From Micromonospora sonchi (GTDB lineage: Bacteria > Actinomycetota > Actinomycetes > Mycobacteriales > Micromonosporaceae): 64,000 nucleotides of DNA. The notes under the pieces are model-generated. The model was not told the DNA's origin. It worked only from the letters and a program-made list of their open reading frames with translations, and ran no database searches. Of the stretch, positions 57,181 to 64,000 are shown piece after piece (position 1 is the first letter of the stretch; every line of letters starts with the position of its first letter). The stretch covers positions 417,033 through 481,032 of the forward strand of contig NZ_BMNB01000001.1 of NCBI RefSeq assembly GCF_014646235.1, given 5' to 3'. Made by a program: the position numbers and the translations under genes.

Positions 57181-57261
57181 TTGACACTGTGGAAGCTCGC
57201 CCGTACGGTGGCCACACTTATCCGGTTCAGTCGACGTTTATCGATCATTGAAGCGCTCCCA
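57181..57261 (+). promoter_or_regulatory. Promoter and LacI-type operator of importer operon
   Basis: TTGACA (57181-57186) and TACGGT (57204-57209) with a 17-bp spacer make a good sigma-70-type promoter. Downstream, TTGAAGCGCTCCCA (57248-57261) matches the CebR consensus TGGGAGCGCTCCCA in 12 of 14 positions. CGGTTCAGTC also occurs at 57102-57111 and 57223-57232 as a direct repeat and may be a second protein site. Confidence 0.65.
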
Positions 57262-57282
57262 GGTGGTCTCGGAGGAGGGGTC

Positions 57283-58557
57283 ATGAGACGTTCCACGCCT
57301 CGTTGGCTGCGGGTCGCAGCCGTGGGTCTGCTGGTCGGGTCGATGGTGGTGGCGTGCAGCGGGCGCAGCACCACAGGCGGCTCCGGCGACGGCACGGTCA
57401 CGCTGACAATCAGTTTCTGGGGCGACTTCGGACTCCAGGACCTCAAGACGAAGTACGAGGCGGAGCACCAGAACGTCCGGATCGCCCTCAACTCGGGGGA
57501 GTACAACGCCCAGCACGAGGACCTGCAGAAGAAGCTGATCGCCGGCTCCGGCGCGCCCGACATCGCGGCCATCGACGAGGGCTTCATCGTCCAGTTCCGC
57601 AGCCAGGCCGACAAGTTCGTCAACCTGCTCGACTCCGGTGCCGGCAAGCACGAGACCCACTACCTGCCGTGGAAGTGGAAGCAGTCGCTGTCGCCCGACG
57701 GCAAGACCCAGATCGGCCTCGGCACCGACATCGGCGGCCTGGCCATGTGCTACCGCACCGACCTGTTCTCCGCCGCCGGCCTGCCCACCGAGCGCGACCA
57801 GGTCTCCGTGCTCTGGCCCACCTGGGACGACTTCATCCGGGTCGGCCAGGATTACACCGCCAAGACGAAGAAGAAGTTCATCGACAACGGGACCAACCTG
57901 TTCAACCCGATCCTCGGCCAGCAGCAGGTCGGCTTCTACGACTCCAACGAGCAGCTGCGGATGGACGGCGGCCCCAAGGTCGCCTTCGACTACGCGGTCA
58001 AGGCCGTCGACGCCGGCATCTCGGCCAACCTCACCAGCTTCCAGGCGGACTGGGACAAGGGCTTCACCAACGGCTCGTTCGCGGTGCTCGCCTGCCCGGC
58101 ATGGATGCTCGGGCACATCCAGAACACCGCGCCCGGCACCAGGGGCAAGTGGGACATCGCCGCGGTACCCGGTGGCGGCGGCAACTGGGGCGGCTCCTTC
58201 CTGACCATTCCCAAGCAGGGCCGCAACGTCGACGAGGCGTACAAATTCCTGGACTGGCTGGTCCAGCCGGCGCAGCAGATCGAGATCTTCAAGACGGTCG
58301 GCAACCTGCCGTCGCAGCCGGGGCTCTACACCGACCCGGCGATCGCGGACTTCAAGAACGAGTTCTTCAACTCCGCGCCGGTCGGGCAGATCTTCCCCAG
58401 GATGGCCGAGGGCCTGACGCCGCAGTACCTGGGCAAGAAGAACGGACCGACCCGGGTCGCGGTGGAGAACGTGATCAACCGGGTGCAGAACGGCACCCTC
58501 AGGCCGGACGCGGCCTGGGCCGAGGCGATCAAGGAAGCCGAGAAGGCCGGCAGGTAG
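57283..58557 (+). CDS. ABC importer sugar-binding lipoprotein
   Basis: A 424-residue family-1 extracellular solute-binding protein. The signal peptide ends in a lipobox (SMVVACS, Cys near residue 25). Family features are LTISFWGDFGLQDLKTKYEAEHQNVRI, PDIAAIDEGFIVQF and KGFTNGSFAVLACPAWMLGHI. It is aromatic-rich, as expected for oligosaccharide binding. The ATG has GGAGGAGGGG 3 bp upstream. Two permease genes and a beta-mannosidase follow directly, so the ligand is probably a beta-manno-oligosaccharide. Confidence 0.92.
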   Translation: MRRSTPRWLRVAAVGLLVGSMVVACSGRSTTGGSGDGTVTLTISFWGDFGLQDLKTKYEAEHQNVRIALNSGEYNAQHEDLQKKLIAGSGAPDIAAIDEGFIVQFRSQADKFVNLLDSGAGKHETHYLPWKWKQSLSPDGKTQIGLGTDIGGLAMCYRTDLFSAAGLPTERDQVSVLWPTWDDFIRVGQDYTAKTKKKFIDNGTNLFNPILGQQQVGFYDSNEQLRMDGGPKVAFDYAVKAVDAGISANLTSFQADWDKGFTNGSFAVLACPAWMLGHIQNTAPGTRGKWDIAAVPGGGGNWGGSFLTIPKQGRNVDEAYKFLDWLVQPAQQIEIFKTVGNLPSQPGLYTDPAIADFKNEFFNSAPVGQIFPRMAEGLTPQYLGKKNGPTRVAVENVINRVQNGTLRPDAAWAEAIKEAEKAGR

Positions 58558-58559
58558 CC

Positions 58560-59552
58560 ATGGCCACCACGCGCGCGGCCCCCGAACCGACCACCCGCCG
58601 ACCCCCACCCACCCGAAGCCGGCGACTGACCTGGCGGGACCGCCTGCACCGCTTCGACGTGCGGTACGTGCCGTACCTGTTGATCGCGCCGTTCTTCCTG
58701 CTCTTCTTCGTCTTCGGCCTCTTCCCGATGGTCTTCAACGGGGTGGTGGCGCTGCGCCACTGGCGGCTGGACGATCCGGAGCTGACCGGCTGGGCCGGCT
58801 TCGAGAATTTCGGCCGGCTGTTCACCGACGGCGACTTCGGCAACGCGCTCTACAACACCTTCGGCATCTTCCTCCTCTCCACCGTCCCGCAACTGCTGTT
58901 GGCGCTGGTCATCGCGTCGATGCTGAACCGCCGGCTGCGCGGGCAGACCTGGTGGCGGGTGAGCGCACTGCTGCCCTACATCACCCCGATCACCGCCTCC
59001 ACGCTGGTGTTCAACGTGTTCTTCTCCCGCGATCTCGGCATGGCGAACTGGGCCCTCGGGCTGCTCGGCGTCGGCACCGAGACCCCGATCGACTGGCGGG
59101 CGGACAAGCTGCACTCCTGGATCGCCATCGCCACGATGGTCAACTGGAAGTGGATCGGCTACAACGCCCTGCTCTACCTGGCCGCGATGCAGTCCATTCC
59201 GCGCGACGTCTACGAGGCGTCGGCGCTGGACGGCGCCGGCCCGTGGCGTCAGCTCTGGCGGATCACCGTACCGATGATCCGCCCGGTGGTGATCTTCACG
59301 GTGGTGCTCTCCACCATCGGCGGGCTCCAACTGTTCACCGAGCCGATGCTCTTCGACCTCAACGCGCAGACCGCCCGAGGCGGGGCCGGCGGTGAGTGGC
59401 AGACCGTCGCTCAGCTGATCTACAAGGTGGGCTGGAAGGACCTGAACCTCGGCTACGCCGCCGCGATGTCCTGGGCGCTGTTCCTGATCATCCTCGTGGT
59501 CGCCGCCCTGAACACGATGTTGACCAACCGTCTGTCGGGGGGACGCCGATGA
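58560..59552 (+). CDS. ABC sugar importer permease, MalF-like
   Basis: A 330-residue inner-membrane permease with six helices. It opens with a Pro/Arg-rich cytoplasmic tail, then YVPYLLIAPFFLLFFVFGLFPM. The EAA loop that contacts the ATPase is YEASALDGAGPWRQLWRITVPMIRP. The ATG begins 2 bp after the stop of the binding-protein gene; GGCAGGTAG serves as ribosome site. Its stop overlaps the next permease start (ATGA). Confidence 0.93.
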   Translation: MATTRAAPEPTTRRPPPTRSRRLTWRDRLHRFDVRYVPYLLIAPFFLLFFVFGLFPMVFNGVVALRHWRLDDPELTGWAGFENFGRLFTDGDFGNALYNTFGIFLLSTVPQLLLALVIASMLNRRLRGQTWWRVSALLPYITPITASTLVFNVFFSRDLGMANWALGLLGVGTETPIDWRADKLHSWIAIATMVNWKWIGYNALLYLAAMQSIPRDVYEASALDGAGPWRQLWRITVPMIRPVVIFTVVLSTIGGLQLFTEPMLFDLNAQTARGGAGGEWQTVAQLIYKVGWKDLNLGYAAAMSWALFLIILVVAALNTMLTNRLSGGRR

Positions 59553-60460
59553 GCCTTCTGGACCGGCCCCGGGCCGCCGCGCCCGCGCCACCTGGCCGGC
59601 GCAGGCGAGCCATGCTGATGGGGCGGGCGCCGCAGGACACCCCGGCCGGGATCTGGGCCTACCTCTTCCTGTCGGTGAGCGCCCTGTTCGCGGCGTTTCC
59701 GCTGTACTGGATGTTCGTCATCGCCACCAGCACCGACGAGGCCACCGCCCAACTGCCGCCGGTGGTGATCCCCGGCGACCGGTTCCTGGTGAACCTGGAC
59801 GAGGTCTTCTCGCTCCAGGACGTCTACTTCGCCGCGTCCCTGGTGAACAGCGTCATCGTCGCCACCGTGGTCACCGCCTCGGTGCTGTTCTTCTGCTCGC
59901 TGGCCGGCTTCGCCTTCGCCAAGCTGCGGTTCCGGGGCAGCCGGGCCCTGCTGCTCTTCGTGATCCTCACCCTGACCGTGCCCAACCAGCTCGGCGTCGT
60001 CGCGCTCTACATCGTGATGGGCAAGCTGGGCTGGAACGGCACCCTGCTGGCGGTGATCGTGCCCGGCATGGTCACCGCGTTCGGCGTCTTCTACATGCGA
60101 CAGTTCATCGTCAACTCGGTGCCGGACGAGTTGGTCGAATCGGCCCGGGTCGACGGCGCCACCACGATGCGGGTCTACTGGAACATCGTGCTGCCGGCGG
60201 TGCGGCCGGCGCTGGCGGTGCTCGGCCTGCTCACCTTCGTGGCCACCTGGAACGACTTCCAGTGGCCGCTGATCACCCTCAACGGCACCGACTACCCCAC
60301 CTCGATGGTGGCCATCTCGGACCTGGCCAGCGGCAACTACGTGATCTACCGGCGGGTGCTGGCCGGGGCGTTCGTGGCCACGGTGCCACTGTTGATCATG
60401 CTCGTCATCGGCGGTCGCCAGATCGTCCGGGGAATCATGGAAGGCGCGGTGAAGTCTTGA
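59549..60460 (+). CDS. ABC sugar importer permease, MalG-like
   Basis: The second permease (303 residues, six helices). AYLFLSVSALFAAFPLYWMFVIATST is the first helix. The EAA loop is LVESARVDGATTMRVYWNIVLPAVRP, and NGTDYPTSMVAISDLASGNY is typical of the family. It overlaps both neighbours by 4 bp (ATGA in front, TTGA behind), so the operon is fully coupled. No ATPase gene belongs to the operon; a shared MsiK-type ATPase is expected, as for many actinobacterial sugar importers. Confidence 0.93.
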   Translation: MSLLDRPRAAAPAPPGRRRRAMLMGRAPQDTPAGIWAYLFLSVSALFAAFPLYWMFVIATSTDEATAQLPPVVIPGDRFLVNLDEVFSLQDVYFAASLVNSVIVATVVTASVLFFCSLAGFAFAKLRFRGSRALLLFVILTLTVPNQLGVVALYIVMGKLGWNGTLLAVIVPGMVTAFGVFYMRQFIVNSVPDELVESARVDGATTMRVYWNIVLPAVRPALAVLGLLTFVATWNDFQWPLITLNGTDYPTSMVAISDLASGNYVIYRRVLAGAFVATVPLLIMLVIGGRQIVRGIMEGAVKS

Positions 60461-63102
60461 GCGACGCCCGGGGGCCCGATCCGGATCGGCTGGCGCTGCA
60501 CCACGGCTGGACCCTGCGGGCGGTGCCCGGCCCACAGTTGCCACCCGAGATCGACGGCCGGACGGTGCCGGCGACCGTGCCCGGCTGCGTGCACACCGAC
60601 CTGCTCGCGGCCGGACTGATCCCCGACCCGTACCTCGACGACAACGAGAAGGCCCTGACCTGGATCGGGCGCACCGACTGGACGTACGAGACCACCTTCG
60701 ACCGGCCGACCGGCGACCATCAGCGCCTCGACCTGGTCTGCGCCGGGCTGGACACGGTCGCCACGATCAGCCTCAACGGCGCCGAGGTCGGCCGCACCGA
60801 GAACATGCACCGCGGCTACCGCTTCGACGTCGGGTCGCTGCTGCGCGCCGAGGACAACACCCTGGTCGTACGCTTCGACTCCCCCTACCGCTACGCGCAG
60901 GCGCACCGCGACCGGCTCGGCGACCGGCCCAACGCGTACCCGGAGCCGTTCCACTTCATCCGCAAGATGGCCTGCAACTTCGGCTGGGACTGGGGCCCCG
61001 CCCTGGTCACCGCCGGCATCTGGCAGGAGATCGGCCTGCACGGCTGGTCCGTTGCCCGGCTCGCGGCCGTGCGGCCACTGGTCACCGTCGACGGCCGCAC
61101 CGGCCACGTGGAGCTGCACGTCGAGATCGAACGCGCCACCGACCTGCCGCTCACCGCGCATGCCGACCCGCCGCTTACCGCGCGGGCCGAGGCGGCGCGG
61201 GCCACGGACCTGCCGCTGACCGTGCGGGCCGAGGTGGCCGGGGTGACCGCCGAGGTGATGATCCCGGCGGGCGAGCACGTCGCCGTGCTCGCCCTCACCG
61301 TCGACGAACCCGAGCTGTGGTGGCCACGCGGCCACGGCGACCAGCGCCGCCACCCGCTGATCGTGACCCTGCACGGGCCGGACGGCGGCGTCCTCGACGA
61401 CTGGCATCGGCGGATCGGGTTCCGCTCGGTACGCCTGGACACCACGCCCGACGCCCACGGCGCACCGTTCACCCTGCACGTCAACGAGGTGCCGATCTTC
61501 GTGCGGGGAGCGAACTGGATCCCGGACGACGTCTTCCCCACCCGGGTCACCCGGGACCGCCTCGCCCACCGCTTCGACCAGGCCGCCGGGGCGAACGTCA
61601 ACCTGCTGCGGGTCTGGGGCGGTGGCCGGTACGAGTCGGACGACTTCTACGACCTGGCCGACGAGCGCGGCCTGCTGGTGCAGCAGGACTTCCTCTTCGC
61701 CTGCGCCGCGTACCCGGAGGAGGAGCCGTTCGCCGCCGAGGTGGCCGCCGAGGCCGCCGAGCAGGTGACCCGGCTCGCGCCGCATCCGTCGCTGGTGCTG
61801 TGGACCGGCAACAACGAGAACATCTGGGGCTGGCACGACTGGGGCTGGCAGGAGACCCTCGCCGGGCGCACCTGGGGGCGCGGCTACTACCTGGAGCTGC
61901 TGCCCCGGATCGTGGCCGACCTGGACCCGACCAGACCGTACTGGCCGGGCAGCCCGTGGTCGGGCAGCGAGGAGATCCACCCCAACGACCCGGCGTACGG
62001 CACCACGCACATCTGGGACGTCTGGAACACCGACGACTACCTCAGGTACCGCGAGTACCTGCCACGCTTCGTCGCCGAGTTCGGCTACCAGGGCCCACCG
62101 GCGTACGCGACGCTGCGCCGGGCGCTCTCCGACGAGCCGCTCGCGCCCGACTCGCCCGGTATGGCGCACCACCAGAAGGCCGCCGACGGTGACGTGAAGC
62201 TGCGCCGAGGGTTGGATGCACACCTGCCCGAGCCGCGCGACTTCGACGACTGGCACTACCTGACCCAGCTCAACCAGGCCCGCGCCATCCAACTCGGGGT
62301 GGAGCACTTCCGCTCCCACCGGGGCCGGTGCATGGGCACCATCGTCTGGCAGCTCAACGACTGCTGGCCGGTCACCTCCTGGGCGGCGATCGACGGCGAC
62401 GGCCGCCGCAAACCACTCTGGTACGCGCTGCGCCGGTCGTACGCCGACCGCCTGCTCACCGTCCAGCCCCGCGGTGGCGGCCAGCCCGGCGGTGGCGGCC
62501 AGCCCGGCGGTGGCGGCCAGCCCGGCGGCGGTGGCCAGCCCGGCGGTGGCCAGCCCGGCGGTGGCCAGCCCGGCGGTGGTGGCCTGGCGGTGGTGGCGGT
62601 CAACGACGGCGGGCAGCCGTGGCGGGCGTCGGCCACCGTCACCCGGCTCACCCTGGCCGGTGAACCGAGGGCGAAGACCACCCTGGACCTGGACGTGCCC
62701 GCATACGCCTCGGTCACCTGGCCGCTGCCGACCGACCTGGCGCGGCCCGACGACGCCCGGCGCGAACTGCTGGTCGCCGACGCCGGCGGCGACCGGGCGC
62801 TGTGGTTCTTCGCCGAGGACCACGAGGTCGACTACCCGGCGGCGGAGTACGACGCCACGGTCGAGCCGGCCGACGGCGGCCACCTGGTCCGGGTGACCGC
62901 CCGCACCATCCTGCGTGACCTCACCCTCCACCCGGACCGCCTCGACCCCACCGCCGAGGTCGACGACGCCCTGGTCACCCTGCTCCCCGGCGAGTCGACG
63001 ACCTTCACGGTGCGCTCGGCGGCCCCCCTCGACGCCACCGCCCTCACCACCCACCCGGTGCTGCGCGCCGTCAACGACATGCAAGGAAGGGCCCCTTATT
63101 AA
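60457..63102 (+). CDS. GH2 beta-mannosidase
   Basis: A cytoplasmic exo-enzyme of 881 residues that releases mannose from beta-manno-oligosaccharides. GH2 features are VPGCVHTDLLAAGLIPDPY, CNFGWDWGP, acid/base Glu454 in GNNENIWGW and nucleophile Glu541 in VAEFGYQG. The TTG start overlaps the permease stop (TTGA), so it is translated by coupling. A Gly-Gln-Pro minisatellite (about 672-709) interrupts the C-terminal part. The last residues GRAPY and the stop are supplied by the bipartite repeat, so the native end is altered. Confidence 0.92.
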   Translation: MSDARGPDPDRLALHHGWTLRAVPGPQLPPEIDGRTVPATVPGCVHTDLLAAGLIPDPYLDDNEKALTWIGRTDWTYETTFDRPTGDHQRLDLVCAGLDTVATISLNGAEVGRTENMHRGYRFDVGSLLRAEDNTLVVRFDSPYRYAQAHRDRLGDRPNAYPEPFHFIRKMACNFGWDWGPALVTAGIWQEIGLHGWSVARLAAVRPLVTVDGRTGHVELHVEIERATDLPLTAHADPPLTARAEAARATDLPLTVRAEVAGVTAEVMIPAGEHVAVLALTVDEPELWWPRGHGDQRRHPLIVTLHGPDGGVLDDWHRRIGFRSVRLDTTPDAHGAPFTLHVNEVPIFVRGANWIPDDVFPTRVTRDRLAHRFDQAAGANVNLLRVWGGGRYESDDFYDLADERGLLVQQDFLFACAAYPEEEPFAAEVAAEAAEQVTRLAPHPSLVLWTGNNENIWGWHDWGWQETLAGRTWGRGYYLELLPRIVADLDPTRPYWPGSPWSGSEEIHPNDPAYGTTHIWDVWNTDDYLRYREYLPRFVAEFGYQGPPAYATLRRALSDEPLAPDSPGMAHHQKAADGDVKLRRGLDAHLPEPRDFDDWHYLTQLNQARAIQLGVEHFRSHRGRCMGTIVWQLNDCWPVTSWAAIDGDGRRKPLWYALRRSYADRLLTVQPRGGGQPGGGGQPGGGGQPGGGGQPGGGQPGGGQPGGGGLAVVAVNDGGQPWRASATVTRLTLAGEPRAKTTLDLDVPAYASVTWPLPTDLARPDDARRELLVADAGGDRALWFFAEDHEVDYPAAEYDATVEPADGGHLVRVTARTILRDLTLHPDRLDPTAEVDDALVTLLPGESTTFTVRSAAPLDATALTTHPVLRAVNDMQGRAPY
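62472..62583 (+). repeat. Coding minisatellite (Gly-Gln-Pro repeat) in beta-mannosidase
   Basis: About seven units of GGTGGCGGCCAGCCC in 15-bp and 12-bp forms encode GGGQP and GGQP repeats. All units keep the frame. The number of units is likely to vary between strains by slipped replication. Confidence 0.88.
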
Positions 63103-63136
63103 CGCCTCGTGTAGAGGAAGGGCCCCTTATTAACAA
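63083..63136 (+). repeat. Bipartite GGGGCCCC repeat, copy 4
   Basis: Two almost identical half-units AAGGAAGGGCCCCTTATTAA (63083-63102 and 63115-63134) flank CGCCTCGTGTAG. The first half encodes the last residues and TAA stop of the beta-mannosidase. The element ends about 40 bp before the mannanase fragment. Confidence 0.88.
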
Positions 63137-63174
63137 CCCGACCAACACCCCCCCCGGACCGGAGGAGAAAGCCG

Positions 63175-63417
63175 ATGAGGAAGAGGCTGGCCGGCGTACT
63201 GCTGGCCGTCGCCGGGCTGCTGGCCACGGCGGGTGCCATGCCGGCGGCCGGTGCCGCGCCCGGAGTAGGCGCGCCCCCGGCGGCCGGTGCATCCCCGGCG
63301 ACCAGCGCCGCCACAGCGGCCGGTGGCACCCGGCCGACCGCCGGATTCGTGGTGCGCAAGGGCGACCGGTTGTACGCCGACGGCAAGCCGTTCCGGTCCG
63401 CCGGGACCAACAACTAC
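63175..63417 (+). pseudogene. N-terminal part of GH5 endo-beta-mannanase, disrupted by IS
   Basis: A signal peptide (MRKRLAGVLLAVAGLLATAGAMPAAGA) and an Ala/Pro/Thr linker are followed by GFVVRKGDRLYADGKPFR and AGTNNY, the start of bacterial GH5 mannanases (usually FRFAGTNNYYLMY). At the second Tyr codon the match stops and IS200/IS605-type sequence begins; the frame then runs to a stop at 63459. The rest of the gene may lie beyond the window. Its place at the end of the mannoside operon fits an extracellular mannanase that feeds the importer. Confidence 0.75.
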
Positions 63418-63435
63418 CGAAGTAGGGCGAGAGGG

Positions 63436-63455
63436 CTGCCGTCTTCAGGCGGCAG
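63436..63455 (+). other. Left-end subterminal hairpin of IS element
   Basis: CTGCCGTC and GGCGGCAG pair over 8 bp (one G-T wobble) with a 4-nt loop TTCA. IS200/IS605 TnpA recognises such imperfect hairpins as single-strand DNA near the ends. Confidence 0.75.
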
Positions 63456-63512
63456 GTGAACCGCTGCCCTAACGTCCAACTGTCAGATGGACGTTGCCCT
63501 CATGCTTCATTC

Positions 63513-63932
63513 ATGGCCGGGTGTCAGACGAATCGCGGGGCGGCTTACAGCCTCGGATGCCGCCTTGTGTGGTGTCCGAAGTATCGCCGCCCCGTGCTCG
63601 TGCACCCGGTCGCAGAACGGCTCCGGGAGTTGATCGAGCAAGAGGCCGGCGAGCGCGGATGGTCGATTGTGGCCGTGGAAGTCATGCCTGACTACGTGCA
63701 CCTGTTCGTTCGCGCCGACCCGATCGCGTCCCCGTCGTACATCGCCAACCAGATCAAAGGCTTCACGTCGAAGGTTCTGCGCGGCGAGTTCCCGCACCTG
63801 CGTCGCCGTTTGCCGACTTTGTGGTCTCGGTCGTTCTTCGTGGCTTCGGTCGGCAGCGTGTCGGCCGCGACGGTCCAGGAATACATCGAAACTCAGTGGG
63901 AACGCCCGTGGCGCAAAGGGGCAGTCTCGTGA
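63513..63932 (+). CDS. tnpA: IS200/IS605 Y1 transposase TnpA
   Basis: A 139-residue HUH/Y1 transposase that cuts and rejoins single-strand DNA. It shows YSLGCRLVWCPKYRRPVL, the metal motif region VEVMPDYVHLFV and YIANQIKGFTSKVLRGEFPHL, with catalytic Tyr124 in VQEYIETQ. In the HUH motif the first His is replaced by Tyr61 (Y-V-H63). The ATG at 63513 gives the normal length; a GTG at 63456 would add residues before the conserved start. The GTGA overlap at the end couples it to tnpB. Confidence 0.9.
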   Translation: MAGCQTNRGAAYSLGCRLVWCPKYRRPVLVHPVAERLRELIEQEAGERGWSIVAVEVMPDYVHLFVRADPIASPSYIANQIKGFTSKVLRGEFPHLRRRLPTLWSRSFFVASVGSVSAATVQEYIETQWERPWRKGAVS

Positions 63933-64000
63933 AGGTCAACCGCGGTCACGTCCGGCGGCTCTGCCTCACCCCCGCCCAGTGCGCCGTACTGGACAAGCAG
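63929..64000 (+). CDS. tnpB: TnpB RNA-guided nuclease, N-terminal fragment (runs off window)
   Basis: Only 24 codons are present: KVNRGHVRRLCLTPAQCAVLDKQ after a GTG start. The opening resembles TnpB of IS605-type elements (basic start, then LTPxQ). TnpB is an omega-RNA-guided RuvC nuclease that helps keep the transposon. The RuvC and zinc-finger parts and the omega-RNA at the right end are outside the window, so integrity cannot be judged. Confidence 0.7.
   Translation, partial: MKVNRGHVRRLCLTPAQCAVLDKQ

Larger units (their letters stand above)
63418..64000 (+). mobile_element. IS200/IS605-family element, left part
   Basis: It starts right after CAACTAC in the mannanase gene, without an inverted terminal repeat. 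An 8-bp hairpin with loop TTCA lies 18 bp inside. A Y1 transposase (tnpA) and the start of tnpB follow with a GTGA overlap. This order and the subterminal hairpin are diagnostic of IS605-type single-strand transposons. The right end is outside the window. Confidence 0.85.

Overview
The window is very GC-rich, actinobacterial DNA. Its codon use, many GTG/TTG starts, leaderless-looking genes, ricin-type CBM13 secreted hydrolases and a core block running iscS-like / mnmA / metE-like / ligA / gatC-gatA / gatB all point to the Micromonosporaceae, most likely Micromonospora. A bipartite 55-bp repeat built on AAGGGGCCCCTT, which I associate from memory with that genus, occurs four times. I saw no rRNA, tRNA or CRISPR array.

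Layout. 0-6 kb: a plant-polysaccharide locus with three secreted CBM13 enzymes (GH10 xylanase, GH5 glycanase, right-handed beta-helix protein) behind a LacI-type operator. 6-17.6 kb: mixed accessory genes: an MFS exporter, DUF72, a secreted GH16 glucanase with its own promoter and operator, an HTH/Clp-N protein whose leaderless promoter is embedded in two palindromes, a GNAT enzyme, and an autoregulated TetR operon with two identical 14-bp operators. 17.6-30.5 kb: GH3 N-acetylglucosaminidase divergent from a ROK regulator, an ABC exporter pair, a lone ABC ATPase, ribokinase, small membrane proteins, an enoyl-CoA hydratase, a ThDP enzyme and paired DUF202 proteins. 30.6-50 kb: housekeeping core: EtfBA, cysteine desulfurase, MnmA, a MetE-like protein, ADP-ribosylglycohydrolase, LigA, a GGDEF-EAL protein, GatC/GatA, a sortase-type Ig protein, GatB and an AceE-like enzyme. 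49-56 kb: a metallophosphoesterase, a sugar-dehydrogenase lipoprotein, a D-2-hydroxyacid dehydrogenase and a second, degenerate GGDEF-EAL protein. 56-64 kb: a manno-oligosaccharide locus: LacI regulator, divergent importer genes (binding protein, two permeases), GH2 beta-mannosidase, then an endo-mannanase gene cut after its N-terminal part by an IS200/IS605 element that runs off the window.

How it works together. The secreted enzymes cut xylan, beta-glucan and probably mannan outside the cell. The 57-63 kb importer and cytoplasmic GH2 enzyme would take up and finish the manno-oligosaccharides. Three AGCGCT-centred palindromes in front of three of these loci suggest LacI-family control. No ATPase for the importer is encoded here, so a shared MsiK-type ATPase is expected. 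The most distinctive signals are the operator-embedded leaderless promoter at 13.3 kb, the 55-bp repeat that supplies the last codons and stop of two genes, and the IS605-type disruption of the mannanase.
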